A DNA stretch of 64,000 nucleotides from Skeletonema tropicum. Lineage: Eukaryota > Bacillariophyta > Thalassiosirophyceae > Thalassiosirales > Thalassiosiraceae. Position 1 is the stretch's first letter. Each line of letters starts with the position of its first letter. Both the position numbers and the translations under genes were made by a program. Location: contig CM074130.1 in the NCBI GenBank assembly GCA_037178625.1, positions 992,001 to 1,056,000 of the forward strand, given 5' to 3'. Positions 51,908 through 61,380 of this stretch are shown piece by piece. A model generated the notes under the pieces. It saw only the letters and a program-made list of their open reading frames with translations, ran no database searches and was not told the DNA's origin.

Positions 51908-52190
51908 TATTGACGAAATAAGCAATATGGATTTGGCTACTAGGCGAATGTGGGTGCATCACCTCAAGATAGGCAGGCAAGCGGTCGAGATGCGAGCAGA
52001 ACAGCGAAAGAAAAGTCAACGAACTTTATCGTTCTACTTCAATGAATTCGGCCCACCATTACCGCCACCTCAGCGGCAACGTGTGGCTGATGAAGCCGAG
52101 GAACACGCAAATAGAGTAGTATTGTATCGTGAGGAGGGACAGCCGACAATAGACGCAGCCCTCAATGAACTCGAGAAATCGACGACGTAA
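51841..52190 (+). pseudogene. LINE-B C-terminal remnant after the deletion
   Basis: Out-of-frame tail of the outer copy: VWYSQHREEMPPGFHQRW to ALNELEKSTT, equal to the last ~115 residues of the nested copy except one residue (DAAL for DEAL). Confidence 0.85.
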
Positions 52191-52400
52191 ACAACCGTAT
52201 GGTTGAACTAATCCTGGCCAGGAGACTATTTAGGTCTTCTGGCTTGGAGTGCGATCTGAGAAACAGTTGTGGAGGTAGTATAGAGTATTATCAATGCTAC
52301 CGACACAGCACACATGTTGGTTAGTCATAATTTCGCCCCTAGAGGGCTAATCAGACGTACTTTAAAATTTCTGTTATATTATTATTATTATTATTATTAT

Positions 52401-52437
52401 TATGTTGACCCTTGGAAAGGGAGCAGTCACTAGCGGA
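52401..52437. repeat. Right TSD of LINE-B (37 bp)
   Basis: Identical to 43858-43894; Copia coding resumes directly after it. Confidence 0.9.
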
Positions 52438-53130
52438 TCTCGCAAGCAGAAGCTGAACGGGCGCAGTTCCACAGAGGCGGAGATAATAGGAGTTGACGAT
52501 TTCATGGGACCATTGTTATGGACGCTTTACTTTATGCGGGAACAGGGATATGACGCAACGAGCAACATCCTCATGCAAGATAATCAGAGTACGATGAAGC
52601 TTCTCATCAATGGTCAAAAGTCTAGCTCGAAGAGGACAAAACACATCAATGTACGGTTCTTCTTTGCGAAGGATGTGATTGACAGAGGCGACATGACCGT
52701 GGAATACTGTCCTACGAAGGGAATGTGGGCCGACGTCTTGACAAAACCGCTACAGGGGGAGCTTTTCCGAGTCATGAGAAGCAACCTGCAAGGCTGTGAT
52801 GTGAACTATAATGATGTACCAAATGAATCAGATGCGAAGGCCGTGGAAAAGATAGCTCAGAAATTTGCAGGAGTGGCGACGAAGAAGCTATCCGACAAAT
52901 TAGCTGCAACGGAGGAGAAGCGGGTGAAGTTCAAAGGAGTGGAACTCCAGAAAGAAAAGACAATTAAGTCGATCTTACGGAAAGAAAGTTTCCCGAAAGC
53001 TCGCAGGAGTGTGTTGGGAGATGAGGTGTCTGAGAGACGATCCTACTCAGATGTAGTAAAGGGAAAGGGTATTGGTCTGGCACTCAACGCTCGTACGACA
53101 GCCGACCAAAAAAGGAACAACAACAAATAA
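52438..53130 (+). pseudogene. Copia RNase H and C terminus
   Basis: Resumes after the LINE-B TSD: RSSTEAEIIGVDDF (Glu), ILMQDNQSTMKLL (Asp), KHINVRFFFAKDVIDRG, VEYCPTKGMWADVLTKPLQG, the classic Copia C terminus. The frame then runs on for ~100 basic residues and ends inside the 3' LTR (SYSDVVKGKGIGLALNARTT). Intact apart from the insertions upstream. Confidence 0.9.
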
Positions 53131-53262
53131 AAAATGACGAAATAATTGAGGAGGGATCAACCACCACAATTATTGAGGAATATAACGACATAGAATTTGT
53201 TAGCTGTTCTTCTTGCTGTTTATTATCTTTGCGAGGACTTATGGTAAAGAGGTTTACTCAAC
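53012..53262 (+). repeat. Copia 3' LTR (251 bp)
   Basis: Begins TGTTGGGAG, ends CTCAAC before the TSD GATTTC. The last ~40 codons of the pol ORF (stop at 53130) lie inside this LTR. Confidence 0.9.
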
Positions 53263-54264
53263 GATTTCAGGGCAAAAGCAGCCATAAAGAGAGCAATTGA
53301 AAATTTCTCCTCTCTCCCGGTCACTCTGAGCCTACCGCTAGAAGCAGCGGTTGTTATCATCGATGGAATCAAACAGACTGCAGACTTAGCAAAGGACCTA
53401 CGGTATCACGTAGGGAAGGTGAAAGCACGACAATTCTATGCCGATGAACAACTCCTACACCCTGATATATTCGACTCTGTTGCTTGGGAACCATTGCGCC
53501 TGCTTCTCGACCGCAGGCCTAAGATGTTCAATCTCTGGTACGCGAAACAATGCTCGGGGTATTGTGGAACCGGACAAATGATAACCAGATATGACAAAAC
53601 TGCCTCTGATAAATGTCCGAACTGTGGTTGCTTTGAAACAGCGGATCACCTGAACCGCCGTAGGAGTCGAATTAGGAGGGGGCTCTTGCTAGATAGTATA
53701 AACGACCTACAAGAATGGATGGAGGGACATTGCACGCATACGTGCATACAGAAGTGGCTACCCCTTTTTATCTCTCTTCAGTGCAGCACTCTATTCGTTG
53801 ACATGGTGCATAGTCAGGGATGGCGGATGTCTCAACAGATGCGTAGGGTGGGCAATAGCTTAGATAGGATTGGATGGAGAAACGTGATGGAGGGGAAAGT
53901 ATCCAAGGAGTTTCTCCAGATGCAGAAGGAGCACCTCCTAAAGAACCATTCGTTTATGACCATCGATAGTTGGACAAGCGGCTTCCTGGACAAGCTACTC
54001 TCGCTCACGCATACACAGTGGATCTGTAGGAATCTCACGAAACATCATCGAACACAAGGAACCAAAGCACTTGCCTCAAGAGAGGAGATTTTGAGAGAGA
54101 TCGAACATCAGCTTAATCTTGGATCTGATGGGCTCTCAGCTGAAGCACGATGTCTCCTTGAAATTCCGACGGACGAGCTCTATGGGAAACAGACCTCTGA
54201 ACTACAATACTGGCAGATACTGGTTGAATGCAGCGGTAGCAAGCAGGCAAGCTGCGGGGGATGA
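53263..54264 (+). pseudogene. LINE-A post-RNase H region and C-terminal domain
   Basis: Resumes LINE-A after the Copia insertion. RPKMFNLWYAKQCSGYCGT...CPNCGCFETADHL is the Cys/His cluster, equivalent to LINE-1D FQLWACKQVHDIAGT...CPSCLDAQESCAHV. IGWRNVMEGKVSKEFLQMQKEH and THTQWICRNLTKHH match IGWRRFMEGMISKEFCAIQETH and THGQWLVRNFLIHD of LINE-1D. A 10-base tandem duplication (ATACTGGCAG followed by ATACTGG, 54207-54223) shifts the frame at QYW; the next frame continues as LNAAVASRQAAG, again like LINE-1D YWLLSVKAAREA. Confidence 0.85.
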
Positions 54265-55633
54265 ATCAGGCGGGCTTTTGGAGCCTCCTGCTGGACAAGG
54301 CACGACCGGTGCCAAGCAACGAGAAGATCGCAAATCAAAGCCACCGGGTACTTCAAAGACTGCCGCACCTGCGCGCAAACCAAAAGCACTCGCTCCCATC
54401 TTTCTCCCGAAAAAAGCAAGGCGTCCAGCCCAGCCGAGCGCCCTACCTACTCAGCCTCCTACAACTCTCCCACCGGCTGTGAGTCCGCAACAACAGGACC
54501 GCATTGGGCTTCTGCAACGGAACTCGGATGAAGACTTACACCGCTGTCAAGTTGGAGCCCTATTGCGGGACGTGCCAGCTAATTTTCAGTTATGCCTCCA
54601 AGGAGGGGACAAGGTTCGGCGTGATGCAATGCGGTCTTTGCGACCCCCTTAGTGGCTAAATGATGAAGTTATCAATGGCTATCTCCTCAGAGTCCTCCTC
54701 CCAAAGGTGAATCGGCAACATGTCTACATCTTCAACTCATTCTTCATGTCAACCCTCCTACGTACGGGGGCTGACGGCAGGTCTGCTCCGTCCTACAACT
54801 TTGACGGCGTTAAACGCTGGGGAAATCGTTTAAGGAGGAAGAATAAGATTTTGGGGGTGAAAGAGATCTTCGTGCCGATCAACCACTCTAGAACTCACTG
54901 GCTATTACTCAGGGCGAATACAGAAACAAAGGTTATTACCCTGTGGGATTCCCAAGGTAGGAAGCCGGGCAATCAATTGTATCTGACTTCAATGTTAAGG
55001 TATTTGGGGGACAAATACAGTGAACTTCACGGGGTACCGAGCGACGATTGGAAAGCAGAGTGGTCACTAGAAGATGCCTCCAACAATTCTCCGAAACAAA
55101 CCAATGGACACGACTGTGGATTGTTTGTCCTTGCTAATGCGACTATGCTGGCTCAGCAGATCCCTCTGTCCCCTTCCTCGTACAATGAGGGAGATTTCCA
55201 GCTGTTAGACACCCGAAGTAGGGTGGCGATGCTGTTGTGGCTAGCGAGTACCAACAGGCCTGTACCACCTGCAGTACGGGCAATCCAATCGAGGCGGCGT
55301 CAACGCCCAACACAGAGCAATGAGAGGAGCCGAAATGGCCAATCTAAGATCAAACCTCTTCCAGCAAAGAAAGCTTCTGCCGCAGTCAAGCACTCAAAAG
55401 GCAAGGAGCGCGCAAAGCGACGTCGCAACAACAAGCGAATTATCCCGGGAGGTCCCAAAACTCGGGGGAAAATCTTGGTCACAGACCCCACGCCATTGCA
55501 ACAGACACATTCACTATTGAACAAGAAACGCAAAGCAGAGTCCGTAGTTTTTGGGGAGGCCACATTGTTAGCTACCACTCAACGCCATGCTCCGCCGAAG
55601 AGGAAGAAACGGAAACAGCACCACCCTGACTGA
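54217..55633 (+). pseudogene. LINE-A Pro-rich linker and Ulp1/SENP-like cysteine protease domain
   Basis: After the frameshift the frame reads a Pro/Gln-rich linker (PPTTLPPAVSPQQQ) and, beyond a single in-frame TAG at 54650-54652, a Ulp1 C48 peptidase fold: WLNDEVINGYLLRVLLPK, VYIFNSFFMSTL, IFVPINHSRTHWLLL (catalytic His), VITLWDSQG (Asp), and QTNGHDCGLFVL (oxyanion Gln and catalytic Cys). All catalytic residues are present. A basic nuclear-localisation-like tail (KGKERAKRRRNNKR; PPKRKKRKQ) ends the ORF at 55633. Ulp1 enzymes remove SUMO or related modifiers. Because the linker continues directly from the LINE C-terminal domain, the protease was part of the LINE polyprotein. An ATG-started ORF (54707) also exists but lacks the WLNDE start. 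Confidence 0.85.
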
Positions 55634-55841
55634 AAGAATTGAGTCCCAACTATGTGTCGCAGGAGCACTCTGACCTGGTTACAGACGCTTCGGCGTTTAA
55701 GAGGAGTCCTTGACTCCTACGGGAAGTTTCCCGTCTTGCTGTCTGGAAAGCCATTCGGCAATAGAAAAGACCGTACAGTTGTACCGAAGCAGGTCCCTTT
55801 TAGTATCATAGATATCTAATCTGATTAACTTTGTATTTATT
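55634..55841 (+). other. LINE-A 3' untranslated end
   Basis: About 200 bases from the Ulp1 stop to the right TSD. No poly-A tail; it ends TAACTTTGTATTTAT. A short imperfect hairpin (GGAGTCCTTGACTCC, 55704-55718) is visible. Confidence 0.6.
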
Positions 55842-55858
55842 TGTTTTGACAAAATTGG
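55842..55858. repeat. Right target-site duplication of LINE-A
   Basis: TGTTTTGACAAAATTGG, identical to 35860-35876. Confidence 0.85.
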
Positions 55859-55998
55859 TAAACGTGCTTCGTTCTCCCTCCGGTCGCGAGCCTATCGCGC
55901 TTCACCTTCATCACCGATATAAAATGCAAACCAGTTGTATAGGCGTTGAAATGAATACACACCCATCTTCCAAGTCCTCCCCAACTTATCACCCCACT

Positions 55999-57367
55999 CT
56001 ACTCCATCTCCAAGGCCATGACGATGCGACCAACTGCCCTCCTAGTTGCTCTATTCGCAATTGCAGCAGCACCAACTGCAGCATCAGTTGTTACAACAGC
56101 TGCATTGACACTAGCAGCGGTAGCAGCAGCATCAGTAGCAGCTTGAGCGGCGACATCGGCTGCGCTGGCGGTAGCAGCCGCGGCTGTGCTGACAGGGCTC
56201 CAGATGCTTGGCGCAACAGCCGCGAGATCGAGATCATCGTCATCATGCAAGGCAAGGAGTTTGTAAAGGAAAGAGAGATCCTCATTTTCGTCTTCGTTCT
56301 CGTCTTCAGACTCTTCCTTGTCGAATCCAGCCGCCAACTTCTTGGCTTCCTCTGTGGCCTTTGCCATGTCATTGTTGAGATGTTTGGCTGCTTTCAAGGC
56401 TGCCTTCACAGTCTCTTTGGAAGCATCTGTGGCAGCGATAGCAGCCAATTCGGAGAGCTCAGTGGCAGATGCTGAAGCTTCGGTCAAATCAGCAGCAAGT
56501 TTCGTCGCAGTCTTTGAAAGAGATTTTGAAGTTTTGGTTGCCTTCTTGGTTGCCTTCGTTGTTGCCTTCTTGGAGACTCTTGTAGTCTTCTCGGCGACTC
56601 CGGTTCCAGGCAACTTCTCCTCGCTTTCTTCAAAGGAATCCTCTTCAAACTCGGAGCTGGCACAGGTTGCTGCAGTTTTGATTCCGCACTTGCACCTGCT
56701 TGTGCATTGGGGCATTGAACATCCCATTGCCTAAATGTTAAAGCGGATGAATAGATCTTGTTAGATTTGCGAATAACATCTAATCTAAGCTAATAATCAT
56801 GTGGCATCAGCATCATTTGGAGCTTACCTGGCACTTACAATTGTCCTTACACATGAGCATAATGCAACCACTATCGGAGAGTGCGCAACAACATTAGCAT
56901 GACGATCGAAGGAGGAAATAAACAAAGCGATATCTGTTCTGTAGTTCAACTTACCCGCCCTGACACTTGCAATTCGACACACATTGTGGCATGTTGCAGC
57001 CTGAGAAAAAGTGAAGTACAAACAAGATATGTCAGGTCAGCAACAGGGATAAGGAAAGAATTTGCATATAAGAAGAGACAGAGACACCAGCAAACTTACC
57101 TCCTTGCTGACACTTGCTGTAGTATGACGAAGAATAGGACCGGTGAGCTCAACTTATCTGCATATGCATATTATACATCATACATCATACAAATCGGCAA
57201 AAAGAATCAAAGAATCGATAGGAATAGGAGAGCAACTCACCAGTTCCTAGTGCATGTCTCGAGGTTACCCCTCCCACGAAGCATTATGTCCTCAAAGAAG
57301 TCGGGATCGGATCCGCGGAGGCGAGGCTGCTGCTCGAGGTTGAGGAAGTCTTCATCGATCTGAGCGG
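55999..57367 (-). CDS. Cys-rich, Ala-rich (probably secreted) protein with mini-exons; 5' end uncertain
   Basis: Five exons on the minus strand agree in phase and GT-AG borders: 57367-57241, 57116-57100 (only 17 bases), 57000-56955, 56870-56828 and 56730-55999. They encode a propeptide-like lead (AAQIDEDFLNLEQQPRLRGSDPDFFED), then four copies of a C-x3-C-x-C unit: CTRNCKCQQGG, CNMPQCVSNCKCQGG, CIMLMCKDNCKC, CSMPQCTSRCKCG. A Thr/Lys- then Ala-rich low-complexity domain follows, with an acidic patch (KEESEDENEDENED). The Cys units suggest a disulfide-bonded extracellular or silica/wall-associated protein; that is inference. The 5' exon needs one extra base from an upstream exon. A signal-peptide exon lies at 58135 on the same strand but its visible donors are phase 0, so another exon may lie between. 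Confidence 0.6.
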
Positions 57368-57384
57368 CTGACACAGGCTAATAG

Positions 57385-57721
57385 GTGGAAGGGAATAGTA
57401 CGTTACCGTAGTTTTGGCATGATTAGTTGATCCGCCATCGATAGTCCATTTCCGACCATTGGCAATCTTGGCAACTGGAAAGATGGGAAAGACGACTTTG
57501 TCTTTATCCTCAATGTATCCACGAGTTACCTGAGATTCTTTTGGCCGCTTGTCCTCGGTGAGAGTGTTGTAGGCCAAGTAAATCGAAGCTAATTCATTTT
57601 GCGACATGATAATGATCAGTCCTTCTGATATTTCACCAGGATGGAAGATTCTTCTCGTTTCGAGGTATCTGATAGCTTTCTGCGGTGCTTGTCGACGAGA
57701 GCACTTGTTATTTTAAAATAA
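57385..57721. mobile_element. 337-bp retrocopy-like insertion with 16-bp TSD
   Basis: TGACACAGGCTAATAG at 57369-57384 is repeated at 57722-57737. The insert ends in TTATTTTAAAATAA next to the right repeat, like a short A/T-rich retro tail. Its minus strand carries an ATG-started frame (57607, MSQNELASIYLAYNTL...) that I do not recognise. It sits in or next to the intron upstream of the first recognised exon of the Cys-rich gene. Confidence 0.55.
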
Positions 57722-58045
57722 TGACACAGGCTAATAGATGTGTAATGACAACGACGATGAATACAGTATTAATTTACGTATTTGGAGTAGTTGTGAGCTC
57801 TTCGAAGGAGAGAGCTGCTGCTAGCGGTAGAGTTGCTCGTGTAAGCCGAGTGACTCGGAATGCTATTGGACAGAAATCGTACTAATTCCAAGACGTAGGC
57901 TGTTAGTAAGATTCTCTAAGCTGACTGCTTCAATGTAGTCAGAATCCAGAGCGGCGTGCGTCAGGCATGGAGATCCCGATAAGCGATAGCTTAGCAATCA
58001 CGTATCCGTATGGTCACAGATACATACGTACCTAAAGGTAGTATG

Positions 58046-58135
58046 CTACTTGACTATTACAGCGGCAGGCACAGGGATGGCGGCAAGGGCATGAGTGGAG
58101 ATGCCGAGGAGGGCGACGATTGTAATGAGCTTCAT
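58046..58135 (-). CDS. Signal-peptide ORF or first exon (29 codons)
   Basis: MKLITIVALLGISTHALAAIPVPAA is a clear signal peptide with an ALAA cleavage site, starting at 58135. The open frame ends 29 codons on, as expected of a first exon running into its intron; GT donors occur after CCT and GCT. Most likely the first exon of the Cys-rich gene downstream on this strand; the phase mismatch leaves this open. Confidence 0.45.
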   Translation of the reverse strand: MKLITIVALLGISTHALAAIPVPAAVIVK

Positions 58136-61063
58136 GTTGGTGTAGCTAATGATTGCTTATGTGTTTTAATTTGATTTTTTTCAGAATGAAAATTATGTGA
58201 AACGTTTTGTACTGGCGATGAGAATGTGCACCCACGTAGAATTTACTAGAGAGGATTGATACCAGTTCCTTAAAACACAAGGAACGATGCACCGTTCCCT
58301 TCCTCGTGATGAAGAGACGCGTGGCGTGGTTGTTTTTCAGTAGGATCCTGCAGAGTGGTACCAGTTCCTGAAAACACAAGTCAAAACAAAACACAGCGAG
58401 CAAACCAAAGAGTGCCCTCCACGATCCACGATAGATGGACGCGTGGCTCGATTAACCCTAAAATGGGTCAATGTCGACATAGGATGAACGTTCCGAGAAT
58501 AGAGAAAGTCGGCTCTAAACAGGAGATAAAGACTCCCGACAAAAAGTCTTCTGGAGGACGAGAATCTTCTAGCTCGAATCAATCAACAAGATACAGGTTG
58601 CCCGAGCTCCTTATTCGTGCAAAAGTGATAGTAGGAGTAATAGATAGCAAGGCAATTCATCTCCACCATAATCAAAAAATACAGTGGCAGCTCTAATCCG
58701 AAGCTCGACCTTCTTCTTACTACTTTGCTTGGACACATGATAGACACGTTACGATCAACTCCTAGCAAGCCGCAGACAACAGCAGCACTAGCGAGCTATG
58801 AAATATAAGTTGCTGTCAATCCAAAGGCTGCCAGCAGGTCATTGCCACCGCCACCATCATCAGCAGTAACAGAAAAGCTAGCTTGCATGACTGAATCCGG
58901 TTCATTTGATAGCGACTCAGCGACGCTCACGTTGCCTCAGCGGTATATGCGTTGTCGATTGCTCGCAGCCCCATGCACGAGGCCAAGAGCAGTTGGCCGT
59001 AGAAATAATTTCATTTTTTTGCGGGGTCACACTGGAGTTTTTTGGTAACGGAGCTGCCAATTCCGTGAGTATGAAGAAGTTTTTCATATCACTTAGCAAC
59101 TTTTTTAGTGACCATGAGAACCCAATCACAAGCCGAGCACCCCTACTGACGAAGCATCTAATAATGTAGTCAATATACAATCTCCTGTTGCAGTAATTGA
59201 AATCGCGTCTCTAAACTCACTGATTAACCTACCGTCAAAATACTGCACTAGGAGAGAGAAACTCTCACCATCAAAAATTTTGACTCCGCTCCCGCCCGTG
59301 ACGACATGAACATGTCTTGGCGAGACGTCGCAGAGACTCGACATGCTTATATGCTCGTTTGCTCTTAGTTGAGTTGATCAAACGCGTCTCAGATGATGTC
59401 GACACACGTACTTGGTAATTCTCTGTGCGAGGCAACTGTCGACTCAGTCTCAACCGGGTGTTTGGTCTATCACCGCGATATATGCAGTACTATGTTTGGC
59501 TGCTGAATTTGCGAATGGAAGGAAGAATGATGTTCACATCAATGATGCCAATATGCAATAGAATTGGCCAAACTCTACCGCAATGGTTGGGACGATGATT
59601 CCAATGGTTGTACTGAAATGACATACAGCGGTGCCTATTGGAACAAACTAAATGAATCCTTCCTCTGATATGGTACAAATGATGTAAACAAAATGCTTTG
59701 GCTGGATCTTTTTTGTATGGGCCATTACCAAGAAGAAGGTGAGACAATCAAAGCCTCAGCAGCAAATAATTTTGATGTGGATCGGCCGCCACTTTCACAT
59801 CGTCTGCGGACACATCAACGATGGCTAAGCCTTAATACGCGCGAGTAATCATCTTGGAGAAGATAGAATCAGCACAACCTAGAACTTGTTGAGAAGTGGC
59901 AAAGGAACGAGTCTGGCTTAGACGATTCATTGGTGCTACATTACAATCTGTCGACGGAGCAGCAAACAGTAACAACGACCTTGCATACTGATGTGTCCGT
60001 GTCAACAGTGAGGAGGAGGATGCCGGAGGTGATGTTGTAAAGAAGATCGAAAGGGACCAAACTTCTCCGGCGGCAATGTCCAAAAATGCAGATCACTTAT
60101 CAAAAGATAATGACATCATTAGAAATGATTCTTAATAGAAGAGGAAAATTACTGTTACGTTTAATGTTTTTGATAGCGACAGTAGTGAGAATACAACCCC
60201 AATGACGATGATGATGATGAAGAAGAGTCCATGAGCAAGATCCTACCGAAGAAGATTGCAATCGAGCTCAAATATGTGTTATCGTAATTTGGTTGTGCGG
60301 TAACATCATTATTCATATTCAACGGGTTTCCCGAGACTCGCGTGAATGGAAATGCATTTTGCGCATTTAATGCGTAAGTTTGCAGGAGACATTGATAAGT
60401 TTTGATTGAACATTGGGTTGAGCACCACCATCAAATAATTGGCCATGGTTTGATATGAATTGGATAAACCAGCGATAGAGAGCAAAAACCTGATAATTCA
60501 TTCAAACCGTGGATGCACTATATCTCATCCGGAAGTTGCCGATCGTCTTGAGCAAATCATTAATAACATCAAGCGAAAGACTTCGGGAGCAGTAGTCAGT
60601 ATAGTAGCTGTAGCAGCTGCCGAGGAGACAAAATGTGTCAAGATTGAGCACAGAGACGGTTATGTCAATCGTTCACTCGAACAACAGGCTACCGAGGGCA
60701 ATCATACGGTTCAGGGAACTGGTGCGGCAGCATTCACATAGTAGAGATCAATTGATCATGGTGCGGATCTCTCTACTTTTTCTTCGGAAGAGGGAAAAAG
60801 TAGCCGAACCCCATCATTTTTCATTTTAACATAGGAATTGGTATATCAATTTTGGCGGGAATTTTCTTGGCGCTCGTGGCATGAAACATCTTTCTGTTTC
60901 ATTTGCAATTGCCGCTGCTGTCTATTTGATTGGTCTGAAATGTACAGATAGAGTTTATTGGAGGCTGTTTTACACACGGGTAAGGCAAGTTTCCTTACAT
61001 CTCTTTACTCTCTAGAGCTCACAGAAATACTCTTCTTCCTCTCAAACATGATCCCTTTCCACC
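58136..61063. other. Gene-poor interval, ~2.9 kb
   Basis: Short frames on both strands without recognisable domains. A ~20-base sequence (ACCAGTTCCT-AAAACACAAG) occurs at about 58261 and 58360, 100 bases apart. A minus frame at 59126-59344 and a plus frame at 60460-60741 (no ATG) could be single exons of unrecognised genes; I cannot support either. Confidence 0.35.
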
Positions 61064-61380
61064 CAACAATGGTGCCATCCTGAACATCGCGCAAATCATC
61101 AAAAACGTCATGACTTCCGCCGCCGAAGCAGATCTAGCTGCCCTCTATATCAATGCAAGAGAAGCTCTCTACACTCAACTAATCCTTCAACAACTAGAGG
61201 ACATCCCCACCCGGCCACACCCATCCAGACCGACAATTCTACAGCCGTAGGTGTCATCAACAGCAAAGTGCAACCAAAGCGCACTAAGGCAATGGACATC
61301 TGTTTCCACTGGCTACGAGAGATAGAGAAACTCTCAAACAATTCCGCATCTATTGGCGCCCAGGTCGAATGAACATGAAC
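61064..61380 (+). pseudogene. Decayed Copia-type RNase H fragment (second retroelement family)
   Basis: NNGAILNIAQIIKNVMTSAAEADLAALYINAREA is the 'SAAEAELGALF-NA-EA' block found at the RNase H of another Copia-like family, clearly different from the CoDi-like RNase H at 52438. After a stop and frameshift the parallel frame gives GVINSKVQPKRTKAMDICFHWLRE, and a third frame gives FRIYWRPGRMN, the usual end of that domain. At least two frameshifts and one stop make it an old relic. No LTR or flanking pol was recognised. Confidence 0.7.

Larger units (their letters stand above)
43895..52400 (+). mobile_element. LINE-B: full-length-like LINE inserted in the Copia RNase H, itself interrupted
   Basis: Bounded by a 37-base TSD (43858-43894 and 52401-52437, TATGTTGACCCTTGGAAAGG then AGCAGTCACTAGCGGA plus one base between). 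It has a 141-base 5' leader, one long EN-RT-RNase H frame, and ends in an (ATT)n tail at about 52377-52400, reminiscent of the TAA-tailed I-type LINEs. Removing the nested antisense copy leaves about 5.5 kb. A ~0.9-kb internal deletion in the 3' part destroyed the end of the ORF. Confidence 0.92.
36646..53262 (+). mobile_element. Ty1/Copia LTR retrotransposon (diatom CoDi-like), interrupted twice
   Basis: LTRs at 36646-36893 and 53012-53262 begin TGTTGGGAGATG and end ACTCAAC. The insertion in LINE-A is flanked by GATTTC (36640-36645 and 53263-53268). Without the two inserted elements it is about 4.2 kb. Pol order is integrase, acidic linker, RT, RNase H, the Copia order. The gag and protease region is absent: the integrase frame starts about 50 bases after the 5' LTR. 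The element is therefore a deleted, non-autonomous copy. Confidence 0.9.
35877..55841 (+). mobile_element. LINE-A: 5'-truncated LINE with RNase H and Ulp1 domain, host of the nest
   Basis: Outermost layer, about 3.3 kb once the inserted Copia is removed (35877-36645 plus 53263-55841). It starts inside the region between RT and RNase H, as expected of 5' truncation during target-primed reverse transcription, and is flanked by a 17-base TSD. Its coding parts resemble LINE-1D across the RNase H, Cys cluster and C-terminal domain but continue into a Pro-rich linker and a Ulp1 cysteine protease. Several frameshifts and one in-frame stop mark it as the oldest member of the nest. Confidence 0.85.

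Noticed and set aside
43858..53130. Two separate Copia elements
   Set aside because: The 37-bp duplicated coding sequence at both sides is the LINE-B TSD, and the two Copia parts join into one RNase H frame.
54707..55633. Stand-alone host Ulp1 gene starting at the ATG 54707
   Set aside because: The conserved WLNDEVINGY start lies upstream of this ATG beyond an in-frame TAG, and the region is inside the LINE-A TSDs and continuous with the LINE linker.
57284..57607. MSQNELASIYLAYNTL... as a ribosomal P1-like protein
   Set aside because: Only the first dozen residues resemble P1; the rest does not, and the frame lies inside a TSD-flanked insertion.
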